This document shows, one piece after another, positions 11,653 to 14,444 of a stretch of 14,444 nucleotides of DNA. Origin of the DNA: a bacterium (Candidatus Gribaldobacteria) CG10_big_fil_rev_8_21_14_0_10_41_12 (GTDB taxonomy: Bacteria; Patescibacteriota; Minisyncoccia; Minisyncoccales; CG1-02-41-26). Below the pieces are notes generated by a model. That model worked only from the letters and a program-made list of their open reading frames with translations. It had not been told where the DNA came from and ran no database searches. The stretch spans positions 1 through 14,444 of the forward strand of contig PFAV01000033.1 in NCBI GenBank assembly GCA_002773545.1, in the 5' to 3' direction. The translations under genes were made by a program, and so were the position numbers. Numbering within the stretch: position 1 is the first letter of the stretch; every line of letters begins with the position of its first letter.

Positions 11653-13392
11653 ATGGATATTTATCAATTTCTTATTAAAAAAAAGTTTTTTACCAAAGAG
11701 GAAGCAATTATTTGGCAAAAAGAGGTTACTGAAAAAGGCAAAACATTAGAAGAGCTAATGATGGCCAAGGATGCCGCCAAAGAGGCCGAGTTTTTCCGTT
11801 GGAAGGCCGAGGCCTTGGGCGTGCCTTTGCGCAAGAGCTTGCCCGAGGATATTCCCCACGAAGTTCTTTCTATTATTCCGCGCGAGTCAGCCGATTTTTA
11901 TAAAATTACGCCCTTAAGCGTTGAGCGAAATAATAATATTTTGGCAGTGGGCATGGTTTATCCGGAAAACCAGCAAACCCAGGAGGCCTTAAAATTTTTG
12001 GCGCGCCAGCAAAAGTTGTCGCCGCAAATTTATTTAATTACTCTTTCGGATTTCAAAAAAATCTTTGGCAAATATCAAACCGCCGAAAAAGAGGTCAAGC
12101 AGGCCCTGGCAACCCTGAAAGAAGAAGACGATCTTTTCGCCAGCGAAGAATCTTTAACGGCTGGCAAGGGCGGCTTTAACCGCTTAGTTGAAGAGGCGCC
12201 CACTATTAAAATTGTTTCAGTAATTTTGCGTCAGGCCGTGGAGGGCGACGCCTCGGATATCCACATTGAGCCAAGCAGAGATCAATTGCGGGTAAGATAC
12301 CGCTTGGATGGCGTTCTTTATTCTTCTTTGATTTTGCCCAAGAGCGTGCACGCGGCCGTGGTGGGCAGGATAAAAATTTTGAGCCGTTTGAAAATTGACG
12401 AGACCCGTTTGCCTCAAGACGGACGATTTTCAATTAAAATTGAACAAAAGTTAGTTGATTTTCGTGTTTCTACCTTGCCCACATCTTTGGGCGAAAAAGT
12501 TGTTTTAAGGGTTTTAGACGCCAGCGAGGGCATAAAAAAATTGTCTGACTTGGGTTTGGCCGGGCATAATTTAATTTTGATGGAAAAAGCCATTAAGCTG
12601 CCATACAAAATGATTTTAGTAACCGGGCCTACTGGCTCGGGTAAAACCACTACCTTGTATTCTATGTTGAAGCTGGTCAATAACGAAGAAGTGAACATTG
12701 TTACCTTAGAAGATCCTATTGAGTATTTTATGGCCGGCGTTAATCAATCGCAGGTTAATTCTGATATCGGCTATACTTTTGTTAATGGCTTGCGGCAAAT
12801 TTTGCGCCAGGACCCGGATATTATTATGGTGGGCGAAATCAGAGACGAAGAAACAGCCAATTTGGCTGTGCAGGCCGCCCTAACCGGCCATTTGGTTTTT
12901 TCTACCCTGCACACTAATTCGGCGGTGGGCGCTATCGCGCGTTTGATTGATATGAACATTAAGCCATTTCTTATACCGGCTTCTTTGAATACGGTTTTGG
13001 CCCAACGCCTGATAAGACTTCTTTGCCCTTTTTGCAAAAAAAAGACGATTCTGAACGGCGAATTGAGAAAATATGTTTCCGAGAAAATAGAACTTTTGCC
13101 ATCAGCTGAAAAAACCCGGGCCAGCCAGGCCATTGAAGAAATGGCGGTTTTTCAGGCAGTTGGTTGCGCCAAATGCAATAATTCCGGTTATAGCGGGCGC
13201 GTGGGCATATTTGAGTCATTAGAAATAAACGATGATTTGGCCGAGTTGATATTAAATAAAAGCGGCGAGCGGGAAATTTTCGCGGTTGCCCGCAAGCAGG
13301 GCATGTTCACCATGGAAGAAGACGGCGTTATCAAGGCCTTGGAGGGCATTACTTCTTTAGAAGAAGTAATGCGCACCACTGCTGAAAATTAA
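11653..13392 (+). CDS. pilB: Type IV pilus extension ATPase PilB (GspE/PulE family)
   Basis: The 579-residue hexameric motor powers pilus polymerisation. It has an N-terminal MshEN/GspE-type domain (about 1-150), a linker, then the ATPase: the N2 signature DASDIHIEPS (199-208), Walker A GPTGSGKTT (325-333), the Asp box TLEDPIEY (351-358), the Walker B region IIMVGEIRDEE (390-400) and the His box TGHLVFSTLHTN (411-422). Two CxxC pairs (Cys458/Cys461 and Cys505/Cys508) form the zinc site typical of PilB/GspE and absent from PilT. All catalytic elements are intact. It begins 29 bases after the short membrane protein gene, and the receiver gene follows 4 bases after its stop. Confidence 0.95.
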   Translation: MDIYQFLIKKKFFTKEEAIIWQKEVTEKGKTLEELMMAKDAAKEAEFFRWKAEALGVPLRKSLPEDIPHEVLSIIPRESADFYKITPLSVERNNNILAVGMVYPENQQTQEALKFLARQQKLSPQIYLITLSDFKKIFGKYQTAEKEVKQALATLKEEDDLFASEESLTAGKGGFNRLVEEAPTIKIVSVILRQAVEGDASDIHIEPSRDQLRVRYRLDGVLYSSLILPKSVHAAVVGRIKILSRLKIDETRLPQDGRFSIKIEQKLVDFRVSTLPTSLGEKVVLRVLDASEGIKKLSDLGLAGHNLILMEKAIKLPYKMILVTGPTGSGKTTTLYSMLKLVNNEEVNIVTLEDPIEYFMAGVNQSQVNSDIGYTFVNGLRQILRQDPDIIMVGEIRDEETANLAVQAALTGHLVFSTLHTNSAVGAIARLIDMNIKPFLIPASLNTVLAQRLIRLLCPFCKKKTILNGELRKYVSEKIELLPSAEKTRASQAIEEMAVFQAVGCAKCNNSGYSGRVGIFESLEINDDLAELILNKSGEREIFAVARKQGMFTMEEDGVIKALEGITSLEEVMRTTAEN

Positions 13393-13396
13393 AATT

Positions 13397-13777
13397 ATGG
13401 CTAACAAAAAAATTCTTTTAATTGAGGATGACCCCTTTTTAGTAGACATTTATAGCAAAAAATTGCGACAAGCCGGTTTTGAAGTGGTTTGCGCGGACGC
13501 GGGTAAAAAGGCCTTGGAATTATTTGCTAAAGATGTTTTTGATTTGGTGCTTTTAGATCTTGTTATGCCAAACATTGATGGTTGGAAAATTTTGTCGGAA
13601 ATCAAAAAACCGTCAGTCCAGAGCGAAACAAAAGTGATTATTTTTAGCAATTTAGGACAAAAAATTGAAGTAGAAAGAGGCCTGCAAATGGGAGCTGACA
13701 AGTATCTTATTAAAGCCAATTACACTCCTTCGGAGGTCGTTGAGGAAGTGAGAAAACTAATAACTAATAACCAATAA
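13397..13777 (+). CDS. Single-domain CheY-like response regulator
   Basis: The 126-residue product is a lone receiver domain: acidic pair Asp11-Asp12, phospho-acceptor Asp54 in LVLLDLVMP, switch residue Ser84 in IIFSN and conserved Lys106 in KYLIKAN. There is no output domain, so it must act through protein-protein contacts, as CheY-type and PilG/PilH-type proteins do. No histidine kinase lies in the window. Its place between pilB and pilT, 4 bases after one and 3 bases before the other, implies co-expression and a role in controlling the pilus motors, for example switching between extension and retraction. That role is inference. Confidence 0.92.
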   Translation: MANKKILLIEDDPFLVDIYSKKLRQAGFEVVCADAGKKALELFAKDVFDLVLLDLVMPNIDGWKILSEIKKPSVQSETKVIIFSNLGQKIEVERGLQMGADKYLIKANYTPSEVVEEVRKLITNNQ

Positions 13778-13780
13778 CCT

Positions 13781-14444
13781 ATGGATTTTCATAAAGAAAT
13801 AAGACGATTATTGGGGATCGCTATTCAGAATGGCGCTTCGGATTTGCATTTGTCGGCTGGCTATCCGCCGATTTTGCGTATAACCAAGCGTTTGATTGAG
13901 GCGGAGGGTGAAAAAGAATTGACTGCTATGGAGTCAGAAGGTTTGGCTATGGAGTTAATGACCGAAATCCAACGGGATAAATTTTTGAGAGAAAAAGAAG
14001 CCGATTTTGCTTACGAATTAGAAGAGGGAGTGCGTTTTCGGGTAAATGTTTTTTGGCAGAGGGGTTATTGCAGCGCGGCCCTGCGGATAATTTCTTCTGA
14101 AATTAAGACCATTGATGATTTGAATTTGCCTCCGATTCTGCACCAATTCGCTTCAGTTAAGCAGGGCTTTGTTTTGATTACTGGTCCTACTTCGCAAGGC
14201 AAATCAACTACTTTAGCGGCCATTATTGACGAAATTAATCATCAAAGAAGCGAGCATATCATCACCATTGAAGATCCAGTGGAATATCTTTTTAAGAAAG
14301 ACAAGTGTTTAATCAACCAGCGCGAGGTCTACCGAGATACCCTAAGCTTTGCCCGAGCGCTTAAATCATCGCTAAGAGAAGACCCTAATGTGATTATGGT
14401 GGGCGAGATGCGCGACTTGGAAACTATCTCCACCTCCATCACCG
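13781..14444 (+). CDS. pilT: Type IV pilus retraction ATPase PilT (3' end outside window)
   Basis: The frame runs from ATG 13781 to the window edge, giving 221 codons of a protein that is usually about 350 residues. Visible parts are the N-terminal PAS-like region with GASDLHLSAGYPPILRI (18-34), Walker A GPTSQGKSTT (137-146), the Asp box TIEDPVEYL and the Walker B segment NVIMVGEMRD; the His box and C-terminal part lie beyond the edge. It lacks the long N-terminal domain of PilB, which supports retraction rather than extension ATPase. The Walker A has Ser-Gln where most PilT proteins have Gly-Ser or Gly-Gln, still within the GxxxxGKS consensus. It starts 3 bases after the receiver gene without a ribosome binding site. 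Confidence 0.92.
   Translation, partial: MDFHKEIRRLLGIAIQNGASDLHLSAGYPPILRITKRLIEAEGEKELTAMESEGLAMELMTEIQRDKFLREKEADFAYELEEGVRFRVNVFWQRGYCSAALRIISSEIKTIDDLNLPPILHQFASVKQGFVLITGPTSQGKSTTLAAIIDEINHQRSEHIITIEDPVEYLFKKDKCLINQREVYRDTLSFARALKSSLREDPNVIMVGEMRDLETISTSIT

Noticed and set aside
12206..13133. Long minus-strand open frames opposite pilB
   Set aside because: They have low-complexity or biased compositions and lie opposite a fully conserved ATPase; they are antisense shadows.
1..14444. CRISPR arrays, tRNA or rRNA genes, insertion sequences
   Set aside because: No spaced direct repeats, tRNA cloverleaf with a TTCGANTC-type loop, rRNA-like sequence or transposase motif was seen.

Overview
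The window looks like a chromosomal segment of a Candidate Phyla Radiation (Patescibacteria, Parcubacteria-like) bacterium. The reasons are short, tightly packed genes, almost no Shine-Dalgarno sites, a reduced type IV pilus operon without an outer-membrane secretin gene, a FemA/B-type peptidoglycan transferase, and many small unrecognised secreted or membrane proteins. TGA works as a normal stop (for example at the end of the PilN-like gene), so the TGA-recoding Gracilibacteria/Absconditabacteria are unlikely. The assignment is an inference; no rRNA or tRNA is present to confirm it.

Layout. 1-830: an unrecognised protein followed by a broken inositol-monophosphatase/CysQ-type gene with an internal deletion, a frameshift and a truncated end. 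850-1450: a single-gene unit with its own promoter and terminator, encoding a small membrane-anchored protein. 1570-4158: a compact type II restriction-modification operon, with an HTH-fused DNA methyltransferase, an unknown 64-residue protein and a TdeIII-like restriction endonuclease, all joined by ATGA overlaps. It is AT-richer than its surroundings and probably acquired; an HD-domain hydrolase follows 4 bases later. 4780-5600: a lipoprotein-like membrane protein with its own promoter, the only strong ribosome binding site noticed, and a terminator. 5595-8072: a DegT-type PLP aminotransferase and a FemA/B-like transferase, ending at a strong terminator. 8079-8798 (minus): comF, convergent with the previous unit.

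8814-9060: the comF-pilM intergenic region is a large nested inverted-repeat element. It has a stem of about 25 pairs closing three strong hairpins and one weak one, with a -10 box whose expected transcription start falls at its left edge. It could be an undescribed structured RNA leader of the pilus operon, and it is the most unusual thing in the window.

9073-14444: the type IV pilus operon, pilM, pilN-like, pilO-like, a very short protein at the pilP position, the extension ATPase pilB, a single-domain CheY-like response regulator, and the retraction ATPase pilT (cut by the window end). PilM/N/O would form the inner-membrane platform, PilB and PilT would drive extension and retraction, and the receiver protein could tie the motor to signalling. 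ComF just upstream, transcribed divergently, fits a competence or DNA-uptake theme.
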